A stretch of DNA of 64,000 nucleotides, from NCBI GenBank assembly GCA_023630585.1, contig CM042540.1, forward strand, positions 23,850,074 through 23,914,073, written 5' to 3'. A program made the position numbers and the translations under genes. How positions within the stretch are numbered: the stretch's first letter is position 1; each line of letters starts with the position of its first letter. This document shows positions 1 through 10,060 of the stretch, one piece after another. The notes below the pieces were generated by a model. It did not search any database. It was not told the DNA's origin and was given only the letters and a program-made list of their open reading frames with translations. Origin of the DNA: Cranoglanis bouderius (lineage: Eukaryota; Chordata; Actinopteri; Siluriformes; Cranoglanididae).

Positions 1-92
1 AATTTGGTCCATCTAAGATGTGGGACAAAATATAGGTTGTGGGTGAAGCTTGCTAGTATATTCATGTAAAATTTTCTTCTTATGTACTGAAG

Positions 93-316
93 GTTTGTCT
101 CCCGACCTGCAGTCCATGGAGCAGATCCGACGCATCATGAGGCCCACAGATGTGCCTGACCAGGGCCTGCTGTGTGACCTACTGTGGTCTGATCCGGATA
201 AAGATTTGCTAGGCTGGGGCGAGAACGACCGCGGTGTCTCCTTTACCTTTGGTGCTGAAGTGGTGGCAAAATTTCTCCATAAACATGACTTGGACCTGAT
301 CTGCAGGGCCCACCAG
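93..316 (+). CDS. ppp1cc: PP1 catalytic subunit exon (residues about 175-249)
   Basis: This is an internal exon of the serine/threonine phosphatase PP1 catalytic subunit, which dephosphorylates many cytoplasmic and nuclear proteins under the control of regulatory subunits. The 224 bp run from an acceptor AG at 91-92 to a donor GT at 317. They translate without a break from GLSPDLQSMEQ to LICRAHQ. This matches PP1 from just after the metal-binding His173 to Gln249. Arg221 (in ENDRG) and the metal ligand His248 (in RAHQ) are present. The donor context (CAG/gtcatg) is weak. The next exons are at 10666 and 13973; the upstream exons lie outside the window. The assignment to the gamma isoform rests on the C-terminal exon. 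Confidence 0.93.
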
Positions 317-2098
317 GTCATGTAATGTTATTTGTTATGTTATGTAGTTTTCTGTAGCTTGCTCCATATTCCTCAACAGTTATGGAATGGAATCAGTGTC
401 AGCAGAACCTGAAATTGAATTTGTAATGCTTGGGGAAAAAACTTGTACATTTATAATGCTTGAATTAAAAAAAAAAAAAAAAAGGAAAAAAAAAGTGTAA
501 ATTAGATGTTTTTGAAAATTTTAGTTTGACAAATTCAGGAAATAAAAATTCAGTTGAAAAAATTCAAGCAGTTGAAGATTCAAGCTGTCAAAAATTCAAA
601 AAGTGAAAATTTCAGGTTGAAACAACATCTAGGATATTCAAAAAGAGCAAATGAGCCAGGCTCTAATTGAACTCGATCCTGGCCAGTCACAGCACCCCTG
701 TGAGCTCATAGAGAGGGCTTTATTTCTTAGTCCTGTTTTATGGTGATGCCTGGTGGCAGGTGGAGGTGCAACTTAGTGGGGTTTTCCCAATTTTAAGTTG
801 CTTGTGCTACCTTTACTTGATATGAAATCAAATTAAATGCCAGTGTTTTTCGTCAGCAAATCCAGCAATGCTTCAGCATAAAGCCAACTGTGGTAGAAAT
901 TCTTTTTTTTCAGTGGGCCAGATTAGGGCAATTATCAGGCCAGTTCTAGCCCATCTGACAGCCCTGCTGTTAGCCTTTGACCCAGGCTAACAGCAGTTTT
1001 CCTGTGAAGTCCTGGAGTTTTCAAATCCAGCCATGTTTAGCATATGGCTGCGCATTACAAATTCAGGTTCGGGTTTAAACCATTCCCGCAAAGCTCGGCT
1101 TTATAATGCAGGAAATTCACGCATTCGCAAATTCGCTTCATCTCGGATCAAATTATTAAATTAATCTACAGACGCAAGCAAATAAAATCAACATGTCAAG
1201 CAGTCTGTCTTTCTTGTAGAATTTAATTCCACAATCAGCGCTGTACCGCCCTTCTGTGTATCTCTCTCTGTATTATGATCCTGTTGAGTGCAGCATCGGC
1301 CTGTGTCATATTGTCAGTGGCGTGGTTTGCGGCGCGCAGACCTTATGCACACTATTGTATGTATGTGATGCACTCTACCATTTGAAGTCGGAATTCATAA
1401 TGAGCTGTTTGTGAAGAAAGTCTCGGTTTCCAAATGATGTATTTTTTTAATCACGAAATTCAAACATTAAATGTTGTTTTGATGCTCTTTATGGCGCATT
1501 AGTATGGAAAGCCAAATGGGTCATTATTCACGTGCATCGTTACACCGTTTTCTAATCGCCGCTAGGTGTTAAATAAACGCCGAGCGCTGCCAGGTATTAA
1601 GTTAGCATCACACGCTGACCGGCGTTAAGTTAACGCCACTCATCGCTTAATGGGCACTTTAATTTGCTCATTACAAAGCTCTCCTTCTATGGAGGACCAA
1701 ACCTGCAGAAATTATAAATAAATAGCCTAAATAAATAATAGGAAACTAAATAAAGGAATAAATGACTTGATTAAACAAATATAATTAAATTTTAATTAAA
1801 TTTCATCTTAAATTTATTTTTGTATCAGTTTTTTCCTTCATTTATTATTTTCTGTATTTATTTTTTAATTTATTTTTTATTCTTTATAACTTTTATTTAT
1901 TTATTTTATTTTATTATATATATATAAAATTTATGTGTTCATTTATTTTTTTATTTTTTTATTCCTGCATGTATTTATTTCCATATTTATTTGTTTATTT
2001 CAACATTTTGTTTTTGTATTTATTCTTACATTTCTGTGTCTTGTAGAAGAACATTACATTTACATTACATAACATTTTACATTACATAGTTACATTTC
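317..2098. other. PP1 intron, AT-rich, no gene seen
   Basis: This is the first part of the 10.3-kb PP1 intron. It has an A-rich run near 467-494 and a very A/T-rich stretch at about 1720-2090 rich in TTTATT and TTACAT words. I see no coding signal or recognisable element. Confidence 0.5.
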
Positions 2099-2160
2099 TG
2101 ACGTCACTGTTGATTGAAGTGTGTGCTCGATTACTCTTCACTTGTTTTGGAGTGACGTCA
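2099..2160. promoter_or_regulatory. Pair of perfect CRE palindromes
   Basis: TGACGTCA occurs at 2099-2106 and again at 2153-2160, 54 bp apart. This is the full palindromic CREB/ATF site. The second copy ends 22 bp before the ATG of a 66-codon ORF. Two perfect 8-mers this close are unlikely by chance in AT-rich intron sequence. They may be the promoter of an old mobile element or of an unannotated transcript. Confidence 0.4.
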
Positions 2161-2182
2161 GGTCATAGCCCTCGTGTAAACT

Positions 2183-2383
2183 ATGGTGGGCGCTTCACAA
2201 ATAGCTAGAGTGTTGTGCAACTTAGCAAAGGAAGTCGATACCACGCATCAAACGACAGTGTTATTTAGAGTAGAGGTGCTTACTGATGTTTTAGAAGAGC
2301 TGTATGCCCATATGAAGGTTGACGTACAGACTGAATTGTTAGGCGCTCTGCAAAATATTTCCCTGCATATTCAGAATCTGTGA
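2183..2383 (+). CDS. Small unrecognised ORF behind the CRE pair
   Basis: A 66-codon ORF starts with ATG just downstream of two CRE sites and encodes a mildly amphipathic, leucine-rich peptide (for example VLTDVLEELYAHMKV). A consensus donor (GTGAGT at 2380-2385) sits at its last codon, so it could be a first coding exon that splices onward. I do not recognise the sequence. It lies inside a PP1 intron, so it may be the first exon of a nested gene, part of a transposable element, or a chance ORF. Confidence 0.22.
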   Translation: MVGASQIARVLCNLAKEVDTTHQTTVLFRVEVLTDVLEELYAHMKVDVQTELLGALQNISLHIQNL

Positions 2384-3475
2384 GTCAGAGGGTGCTACAG
2401 TGGGATGTCCATCTTATTTGCTTCCGATAAGTACTATTGAAACTTATCTCTCACTGGCTCAAACTGCTGGAAACTTTTAAATGTCTATATGAGTTCGTGA
2501 AAAGCAAAGCATAAGGACAGATAACGCACTCTGCATGGCTCTGTAGCAGCTAAACTAAACTACAGTGATAGCTTAGTTGTGCCTCCCCTTGGCTAGCGAC
2601 ACCAAACTAGCCTATAGTCTTGCATTAGATAGATAAAATGTAAAACTTTTGGTTGTCTTTTAGTCCTGCAAACATTGATAACACCCAATGCAATTTTTAT
2701 GATAAATCAAACTTTTTGTCCAATTTTCAATTAGCAAGAAGTCGATACAAGTCGAACAAGCAAGAAAAAAAATGCATGTAAACAGTCTATTTAGAAGTAC
2801 GTTTTAAAAACTTTTTTTTTTTTTTTTATGGAGAAGAATCTGGGCTCAGCCCCGGATAATTAACAGTTCAGCTAACGCCCCTGGTCATGTGTAACATGAA
2901 AAGAAAGATAGAAAATAAATAACAACATAAAATTAAAATAATAAGAAATTAATGAATGTCTCCCTGCCTGACCAGGGGCCTTCTGTGCGTACACACTTGA
3001 AGCGTGCGCACAGACAGCCGCCTCATCGTGCGAGTACCGAATTGAGTTCTCTTTAGCGGCTTATTACGCTTGGACGGTCAAATAAATACACACACATATG
3101 TCAAAATGCAGGTCTAGCTGAGTATTCATAAGCACAGTCGATTATGTCTTAAGTGAATGTAAACAGTTGGGGGGGAATTCGGAGGTGTGTCAATACAGTA
3201 TGGATCTGTGCATTAGGTCTTAAAGTGACAGCAGTCTAATAAACCTGTTGCTTTCTGTGTCATTTATGTTAATCAAATAACAAAAGACAAAGAGAAAATC
3301 ACTCACTCACTCATTTGACTGAATAACTTCGGTAAATTAATAAAAATCATTCTCTGTCATACAGTGAAGTCTATTTTATTTTACATTTAATTGCTTTATT
3401 CAATTTCCATAGTATTTCTTACTTGAATACTACTGATAGACCTTCCTGAGAAAACATATCGTTATCGTGAAATAA
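2384..3475. other. Intronic sequence, nothing recognised
   Basis: There are no convincing ORFs and no repeat ends I can define. There is a T run near 2812-2827. Confidence 0.4.
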
Positions 3476-3483
3476 GATTGTAG

Positions 3484-4743
3484 TAGAGATGCACTGATTG
3501 CAATATTTTTTGGCCGATTCCGATTTCCGATTTTTTTGTAAGTGTGACCTGCCAGTACCGATTTTTGCCAATTCCGATTTCCTTTATAAGAACTATAATT
3601 GACAGCATATACAAACAAAAATCTACTTTTCTTCAATGCAAAATTTTATTTTCATAATAAAAGAATTATTAAACATTACAATTTCCCCCAAAATGCAATA
3701 AGTTACAGGATCTTCTCTCACTTAAACAACTCTCAAAATAAAGTGCTCTGTGACTGGAAAGAGGTAGAAATAACAATTAACTGAAAATGAGTTGCTTTAT
3801 ATAACAAAACAGATATCATTTTCCACTATGTTTATAAATTGACCTTTTTCTCTTTTTTACTCGTCTCACAAAAGTCCAAAGATTACAAGCCTATGAACAA
3901 AACTGAAGTGTACAATACTCTTCCAAATATTAATAGGTGCGGTGGCTAATAATTAAATTACAAGTGTAACAAGTAGAATTAGTTACTGGTCCTTTAAGGC
4001 GGAACGCTCTCTCTTACTCCCTCACTGATCAGCGGGCAGTCGGTAGACGGAGAGTGAGCTATGACCATCGCATGTATGCATGTAAAGCCTAGTTATATTT
4101 CTGCTGCTCTTTGCCTTGTTTTATTAATGTTCAGTAACGCAGTTGTTAGTGAAGTGTTTTGCAAACTGCCTCATATGTGCGGGGGATCGACAACGCGGAT
4201 GATAAAACACTGTGAAATATCAGATACGTGAGTTTTGCTTACACCTGGCTACAACCATTTAGGCAAGCTGTCCGGCCTCTCTGTGGAAAGCGTTACACAA
4301 GGCACCTTTTCTTTGTTGCCAACATATGTATACTTGAGCATTAATGGCAAGTTTTTCTTGCCATTAACAGAAGCATCTCTGCCTTGTCACCTGATAATCG
4401 GTTTCTCCTTTCATCTATCACATGTCCAGCCAAGCTAAACAAGCGATCACTTTCAACATTTGTACATGGAGCAGAGAGTTAGGCTCGGGTAAGTGGAGCA
4501 AGTGCAGGGAAACGATCTTTGTTGATCCTCCAGTAGGTCAATGGGTTTTCGCGTTTTTGCCTACGACATATTTACATGCGGCTGTGAGCGTGGCTGTGAC
4601 GTTATTGCCTGTGCCGCTGGCAACAACACAGACCGGCTCGGAATCAGAAAGACGTGAGACTGACCGGCCGGTCACCGGTCCGGGCCAAGCATTCGGAAAA
4701 TCGTCCGATTCCGGTCCCTGGCCGGTCGATCGGTGCATCTCTA
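3484..4743. mobile_element. Non-autonomous hAT-type DNA transposon
   Basis: The element begins TAGAGATGCACTGAT and ends ATCGGTGCATCTCTA. These form 15-bp terminal inverted repeats with one mismatch. It is flanked by perfect 8-bp target-site duplications GATTGTAG at 3476-3483 and 4744-4751. TIRs starting TAG with an 8-bp duplication are diagnostic of the hAT superfamily. The 1260-bp body contains no transposase, only short ORFs, so it must have been mobilised in trans. The ends are rich in CCGATT words, giving subterminal repeats. Confidence 0.88.
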
Positions 4744-4751
4744 GATTGTAG

Positions 4752-5970
4752 TCATATTGCCCACTCCTAAATTAGCATTTGGTGAGTTCAGTCTTGAATT
4801 TCACGTAAAATGTGAACTGTACTACTTAATATAGTAAATATCATAAACCCTGCTGATAGGGTGTTTTTTTTTTTTTAGGAATTAAAATGAAAAAAAGTTA
4901 CAAGAACAGAGCTGTGTTCAGAAATGAGTTTGTTGTCATTCATAGACTGATTAAAAGCAGTAATAAAGCATGAAGCTTGTTGTTATGACATGCTGCTGAA
5001 TGTAACTCTACTCTGTCCTCTCTCTCTCAGCCTACATAACTGTGGGGGAGAGGCATCAAATAATTGAAATGTCAACTCGAACTGGAAGACACAACATAGT
5101 GTGATACAATAACAAAACAGGTTTATTTGTATTTTCATGCACTTGTAATATAATAAATTCTACATATACCCCTATGTCCCTTTTTTTCTTCTTTTAAACC
5201 ATTTTTTGATAGGAAACTAGTTGAGGTGCTGATGACATGAAATAAAAATATTAAATGGCAATGGCAAGATGTAACAGTGGTATTCTTTTTGTTACATTTA
5301 TGTTGTCATTGGTTTGTGAAGGTTAAAATATTAATTTAACAGCTCTGTGTTGAGTTTACAATTGCAATTTCAAATCTTTTTTCAATTTAATTACTTTCTG
5401 GACTCGGCCATTAAGGATTCGGACTTGAGTCAAACTCGGCGCCTTTTGGACTCGGACTCAGACTCGATTGGTTAAGGACTTGGTCTCGACTCGAACTCGA
5501 CAAAGGTGGACATGTCTTGTCTCCACCATGTCCGGTTGTCTACCTCATGTGTCACACCTGTTTTTCAGTGTACCTTTAATTAATTTGTACATTTAAACCC
5601 TCGTGTCTCTGTGTTCAGTGCCAAGCACTTAATGTTAAGTGTTTTGCCGCATCTTTTGTTTCGTGTTATTATTCTCCAAGTTATTGATCTAGTTTCATTT
5701 GAATTATCCCTGCTTTTGCTGTTCTCTGATCGCTTGGCCTGTGTTCTGTTTACTGATTTTGATTCACAATTTGGATTTGTCTGCCTGGCTCTCAAATAAA
5801 ATGCTTAAACTGCATTTGCATCCGTCTCTACTCCCCGAAAATGACATGGTGACATTCATTCTTATGTAAACAGACACGCATGTAAACACAATGTGCATTG
5901 TCGAGGACAGCATAAATTATCGAAGTCATGTCCGTATATCGTACGATAAGTCGATAAAATAATCATTGTG
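4752..5970. other. Intronic sequence with an ACTCG-rich dispersed repeat
   Basis: At about 5398-5528 there is a run of degenerate GACTCG/GACTTG words. This kind of sequence recurs widely in fish genomes as part of a dispersed repeat. The rest is AT-rich with no recognisable gene. Confidence 0.4.
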
Positions 5971-6196
5971 ACAGGCCTAGCTGGGTCACTCTGATACATT
6001 CTGCAAACTCCAGAGATGTGTTTTTTCTTGAATAATGGCTTCCCACAGCACAGGGTTTGAGTACTTATGCAAACAGGCTTTTTCAGTTAATAATTTTGTC
6101 ACAAAATATTTTCTTACATAAAATCAATATAATTTTAAATCAATTTATTTTGAGGGTCAGTCTTTTAAAATAAAATATGACACAGCACAAAGTGTC
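5971..6196. mobile_element. DNA transposon relic, left piece (split by LTR element)
   Basis: This resembles the 3' half of a common non-autonomous fish DNA transposon. It continues on the far side of the LTR retrotransposon at 9997-10060, where it ends in AATACTTTTGCAGGGCACTG. The LTR element inserted into it, duplicating GTGTC. The left end is not defined. Confidence 0.45.
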
Positions 6197-6884
6197 TGTT
6201 AGGTCGCGCGAAAAGCGCGACTTCAATTACCAGAACCCTCATTCACACACTCCACACTACATTTCCCAGCAAGCTCGGCGGCCTACAAACATGGCCACCA
6301 GGGACTACAACACCCAAAGCACCCACACACTACCACGGTCACAATCACCTTCCTTCTAATCCCGCACACCTGTCTTCAATCTCACTAGCACTGTATTTAA
6401 GGACTTTTGTGTTACAGGTTGGACGCGAAGTATTGTTTGTTTTCCCAAATCTTACCTTACTGAGCAATTGAATTCTGGACTGATTCTCACGGCATTGACC
6501 TTTAAGCTAAGTACCTTGGTTTCCGACTGCCTCTAAAGCCCTCTTTCGTTTTACACATCTCGGTGATAGTTTTACGTGCACTTGTGTCTGATTTCTGTTA
6601 GCGCTGTGTAGTTAGCACACTTTATGTATTGTCCACTATTTATGTTAAGGGTGCTAATTTCTGGGTGCGGATTTTCCGTTTTTCCTTTCCGTTGATAAGT
6701 GTGTGTTTTTACTGCTAGCGCTAACGATTTGAGAGTGTGTATAAACTTTGCCACGATATCCTGCGAAGACTCGAAGCCTTCTTAAAGCTTTTGTGTTATC
6801 CTGTGTCCTTTCCACATGTGTGCTGAATAAAGTGACGAAGTTTTTGACCGCAACTGTGTCCAGCCTTCTTCTGGTGACATAACA
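6197..6884 (+). repeat. 5' LTR
   Basis: This 688-bp LTR runs TGTTAGG to ATAACA. It contains a self-complementary start (TCGCGCGAAAAGCGCGA at 6203-6219) and an AATAAA signal near 6827. It is one base shorter than the 3' copy because of an indel near 6313. Confidence 0.93.
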
Positions 6885-6901
6885 GAATACTTTGCCTCTA
6901 A

Positions 6902-7352
6902 ATGGATGCAGCGGGGAAAGTAAGGGCATGCGCCATGCCACACCACGCCATGCCATGCCACGCCACATTTAAAATGCCTGCAAACAATTCAATTTTTTTC
7001 CCCCAATGGACGTGTGTTTATCCCCCCGATGAGTTTGATGGCTTTTCCACCTGGCCACAGTGCTTCTGTTTGCAGGCACAGATTTATTTCCTGAGTTTGG
7101 AGGACCCCAAGCCCGACGAGGAACAATGGGTGGGGTTCCTCCTCTCTCGTTTGGTCGGCTCTGCTCACCAATGGGCAGAGCTTCACCTTGCCAGTGGATC
7201 CATGAAGTTCAAAACAGTTTTGGGCTTTGTGGATCTACTGGTCCAGGTGTTTGGAAGCCCAGACTTCCAACCCGACCTCAGGACCTTTTTGGGGAAGGAC
7301 CGTCTGGGCGACCGACCTAACCACTCATTCCTGGAATATTATGGGGGTAAGC
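6902..7352 (+). CDS. Gag-like N-terminal region of the LTR element
   Basis: The reading frame opened by the ATG at 6902, 17 bp after the 5' LTR, encodes a Ty3/gypsy-type capsid segment. It has the pattern FSTWPQCFCLQAQIYF, then WVGFLLSRLVGSAHQWAELH, then a segment ending LVQVFG and an FLEYY-like end. Gag would form the particle that packages the RNA. The opening 20 or so residues carry a CATGCCA repeat (6928-6965). Past about 7352 this frame runs on to 8326, but only as an arginine/serine shadow of the repeats. The main repeat ORF is in another frame, so a frameshift or splice separates the two. Confidence 0.7.
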
Positions 7353-7359
7353 GGGCTAA

Positions 7360-9471
7360 CGTGGCGGCCTGCTCCTCACATCCCCAAAATCAGCGGAGCT
7401 GCAACTGGAGGTTAACCAGGCGACCTCCAGCCCCGAGCTCCAGCCGGAGACCAAGCAGGAAGTCTCCACAGCGGAGCTGCAACTCCCGCCGGAGACCCAG
7501 CAGGAAGTCTCCACAGCGGAGCGGCAACTGGAGGTTAACATGGCGACCTCCAGCCCCGAGCTCCAGCAGGAGACCCAGCAGGAGGTCTTCTCAGCGGAGC
7601 TGCAACTGGAGGTTAACATGGCGACCTCCAGCCCCGAGCTCCAGCCGGAGACCCAGCAGGAAGTCTCCACAGCGGAGCTGCAACTGGAGGTTAACATGGC
7701 GACCTCCAGCCCCGAGCTCCAGCAGGAGACCCAGCAGGAGGTCTTCTCAGCAGAGCTGCAACTGGAGGTTAACACGGCGACCTCCAGCCCCGAGCTCCAG
7801 CCGGAGACCCAGCAGGAAGTCTCCACAGCGGAGCTGCAACTGGAGGTTAACATGGCGACCTCCAGCCCCAAGCAGCAGCCAGCGAATAAAGAGGAAACCT
7901 CCACTCCAAGCCCATGTCCAGATTTCAATCCTGCTCCCAATCCAGTTCTCACCCTGGTTCCCAGTCCGGTTCCTACTCTGGTTCTCGATCCTGTTCCCAG
8001 TCCGGTTCCTACTCCGGTTCTCAATCCTGTTCTCAGTCCTGCTCCCAATCCAGTTCTCAGTCCTGCTCCCAATCCAGTTCTCACCCTGGTTCCCAGTCCG
8101 GTTCCTACTCTGGTTCTCGATCCTGTTCCCAGTCCGGCTCCCAGTCCTGTTCTCAGTCCGGTTCCCAATCCTGCTCCCAGTCCTGCTCCCAGTCCTGCTC
8201 CCAGTCCTGCTCCCAGTCCTGCTCCCAGTCCGGCTCCCAGTCCTGCTCCCAATCCGGTTCCAAGCCCCATTACCAATCATTTCCCAAGTCCAGTTTCTGA
8301 TTTTTATGAGGGCTACATGGGTTTAATTTCGGGATGGGTGTTAGCCCTCCTCCTCAGTGCAGAGGGTGTTTTCACTCCCAGCTCCACTCATAACCCAGCT
8401 CACTCCTCAGTCTCCAGCCCTGTCTCCTCCTCAGTCTCCAGCCCTGTCTCCTCCTCAGTCTCCAGCCCTGTCTCCTCCCCAGTCTCCAGCCCTGTCTCCT
8501 CCTCAGTCTCCAGCCCTGTCTCCTCCTCAGTCTCCAGCCCTGTCTCCTCCTCAGTCTCCAGCCCTGTCTCCTCCTCAGTCTCCAGCCCTGTCTCCTCCTC
8601 AGTCTCCAGCCCTGTCTCCTCCTCAGTCTCCAGCCCTGTCTCCTCCTCAGTCTCCAGCCCTGTCTCCTCTTCAGTCTCCAGCCCTGTCTCCTCTTCAGTC
8701 TCCAGCCCTGTCTCCTCCTCTGTTTCCAACCCAACTCACTCCACTATCTCCTCCTCTGTTTCCAACCCAACTCACTCCACTATCTCCTCCTCTGTTTCCA
8801 ACCCAACTCACTCCACTGTCTCTAATCCAGGAGCTGAAGCAGGTTCCAGGCAGAGCGCCAGGTCACGCGCGGCTCGGAGATCCGGGCCCAGCACCAGGTC
8901 ACGCGCAGCTCGGAGATCCGGGCCCAGCACCAGGTCACGCGCAGCTCGGAGTTCCAGGCCGAGCACCAGGTCACGCGCAGCTCGGAGACCCAGGCCGAGC
9001 ACCAGGTCACGCGCAACCCCGAGACCCAGGCCGAGCATCAGATCACGCGCTACTCCACGATCCAGGCCGAGCATAAGTCCTCGTCCAAGTCCTCGTCCAA
9101 GTCCTCGTCCAAGTCCTCGTCCAAGTCCTCGTCCAAGTCCTCGTCCAAGTCCTCGTCACGACACGGTCGACTCTGGCTGCGGGACATTAAATTGCACCAG
9201 CCTCGGTTCCAGGGGGGCAGATGTGCTAATCTTGCCCAGGGGTCCGGGTCCGCCAGAACGGACAAAACTTGCGGCGCGTCGGGAGCCACGCCTTTGGGGG
9301 GGGGCTCTGTTAGGTCGCGCGAAAAGCGCGACTTCAATTACCAGAACCCTCATTCACACACTCCACACTACATTTCCCAGCAAGCTCGGCGGCCTACAAA
9401 CATGGCCACCAGGGACTACAACACCCAAAGCACCCAAAGCACTACCACGGTCACAATCACCTTCCTTCTAA
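7360..9471 (+). CDS. Long repeat-built ORF of the LTR element (about 700 codons)
   Basis: One frame is open from just after a TAA near 7357 to a stop at 9469-9471, inside the 3' LTR. The first ATG is at 7540. The protein is almost wholly tandem repeats: a 26-residue unit (ATSSPELQ..ETQQEV..AELQLEVN), then Pro/Val/Ser dipeptide-like runs, an SVSSPVSS octamer run, a 12-residue RSRAARR.. unit, and RPSP repeats. It looks like a disordered, finally strongly basic protein. It sits where pol would be in an autonomous element. I cannot tell whether it is made as protein; the openness may follow from repeat periods that are multiples of three. Confidence 0.5.
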   Translation, partial: RGGLLLTSPKSAELQLEVNQATSSPELQPETKQEVSTAELQLPPETQQEVSTAERQLEVNMATSSPELQQETQQEVFSAELQLEVNMATSSPELQPETQQEVSTAELQLEVNMATSSPELQQETQQEVFSAELQLEVNTATSSPELQPETQQEVSTAELQLEVNMATSSPKQQPANKEETSTPSPCPDFNPAPNPVLTLVPSPVPTLVLDPVPSPVPTPVLNPVLSPAPNPVLSPAPNPVLTLVPSPVPTLVLDPVPSPAPSPVLSPVPNPAPSPAPSPAPSPAPSPAPSPAPSPAPNPVPSPITNHFPSPVSDFYEGYMGLISGWVLALLLSAEGVFTPSSTHNPAHSSVSSPVSSSVSSPVSSSVSSPVSSPVSSPVSSSVSSPVSSSVSSPVSSSVSSPVSSSVSSPVSSSVSSPVSSSVSSPVSSSVSSPVSSSVSSPVSSSVSSPVSSSVSNPTHSTISSSVSNPTHSTISSSVSNPTHSTVSNPGAEAGSRQSARSRAARRSGPSTRSRAARRSGPSTRSRAARSSRPSTRSRAARRPRPSTRSRATPRPRPSIRSRATPRSRPSISPRPSPRPSPRPSPRPSPRPSPRPSPRHDTVDSGCGTLNCTSLGSRGADVLILPRGPGPPERTKLAARREPRLWGGALLGRAKSATSITRTLIHTLHTTFPSKLGGLQTWPPGTTTPKAPKALPRSQSPSF
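7400..7870 (+). repeat. 78-bp tandem repeat in LTR element
   Basis: Units start at 7540, 7618, 7696, 7774 and 7852, a strict 78-bp period, with degenerate copies before 7540. Two alternating subtypes (QQETQQEVFS and QPETQQEVST) show that pairs were duplicated together. The opposite strand is also open through this block. Confidence 0.9.
8401..8715 (+). repeat. 24-bp tandem repeat (about 13 copies)
   Basis: The unit, read as TCAGTCTCCAGCCCTGTCTC plus CTCC, encodes SVSSPVSS. Copies are nearly identical, consistent with recent slippage or unequal exchange. Confidence 0.9.
8861..9165 (+). repeat. 36-bp and 12-bp tandem repeats encoding Arg-rich tail
   Basis: About six 36-bp units (8861-9070) encode RSRAARR-type dodecamers. 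About seven 12-bp units (9076-9160) follow and encode RPSP. The block gives a very basic C-terminal region, which could bind nucleic acid. Confidence 0.85.
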
Positions 9472-9996
9472 TCCCGCACACCTGTTTTCAATCTCACTAG
9501 CACTGTATTTAAGGACTTTTGTGTTACAGGTTGGACGCGAAGTATTGTTTGTTTTCCCAAATCTTACCTTACTGAGCAATTGAATTCTGGACTGATTCTC
9601 ACGGCATTGACCTTTAAGCTAAGTACCTTGGTTTCCGACTGCCTCTAAAGCCCTCTTTCGTTTTACACATCTCGGTGATAGTTTTACGTGCACTTGTGTC
9701 TGATTTCTGTTAGCGCTGTGTAGTTAGCACACTTTATGTATTGTCCACTATTTATGTTAAGGGTGCTAATTTCTGGGTGCGGATTTTCCGTTTTTCCTTT
9801 CCGTTGATAAGTGTGTGTTTTTACTGCTAGCGCTAACGATTTGAGAGTGTGTATAAACTTTGCCACGATATCCTGCGAAGACTCGAAGCCTTCTTAAAGC
9901 TTTTGTGTTATCCTGTGTCCTTTCCACATGTGTGCTGAATAAAGTGATGAAGTTTTTGACCGCAACTGTGTCCAGCCTTCTTCTGGTGACATAACA
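9308..9996 (+). repeat. 3' LTR
   Basis: This 689-bp copy of the 5' LTR follows a G-rich polypurine-like tract and the triplet CTC. The right-hand target duplication GTGTC is at 9997-10001. Confidence 0.93.
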
Positions 9997-10060
9997 GTGT
10001 CATTCGTAATCTAGATGAATCTGATCACTTTTAAGGGGGTTTAATACTTTTGCAGGGCAC
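9997..10060. mobile_element. DNA transposon relic, right piece
   Basis: This continues the element interrupted at 6196 and ends in TTTTGCAGGGCACTG, a typical terminal sequence of a common fish non-autonomous DNA transposon. Confidence 0.5.

Larger units (their letters stand above)
6192..10001 (+). mobile_element. Young non-autonomous LTR retrotransposon with gag-like and repeat ORFs
   Basis: Two near-identical LTRs (6197-6884 and 9308-9996) bound an internal region. The 5-bp duplication GTGTC flanks the whole at 6192-6196 and 9997-10001. LTRs start TGTTAGG and end ATAACA. By eye the LTRs differ at about five places in 688 bp, so the insertion is recent. A G-rich polypurine-like tract (about 9294-9304) precedes the 3' LTR; no clear primer-binding site follows the 5' LTR. 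Inside are a Ty3/gypsy-like Gag N-terminal region and a 2.1-kb repeat ORF. Protease, reverse transcriptase, RNase H and integrase are absent, so it relies on another element for movement. It sits in a PP1 intron in the same orientation as that gene. Confidence 0.93.

Noticed and set aside
4422..4751. 109-codon ORF at the right end of the hAT-type element
   Set aside because: It is made of GC-rich terminal repeat sequence and runs into the TIR. It does not resemble a transposase.
8372..8734. Minus-strand arginine-rich repeat ORFs (RRRQGWRL repeats)
   Set aside because: These are shadows of the 24-bp repeat in the LTR element.
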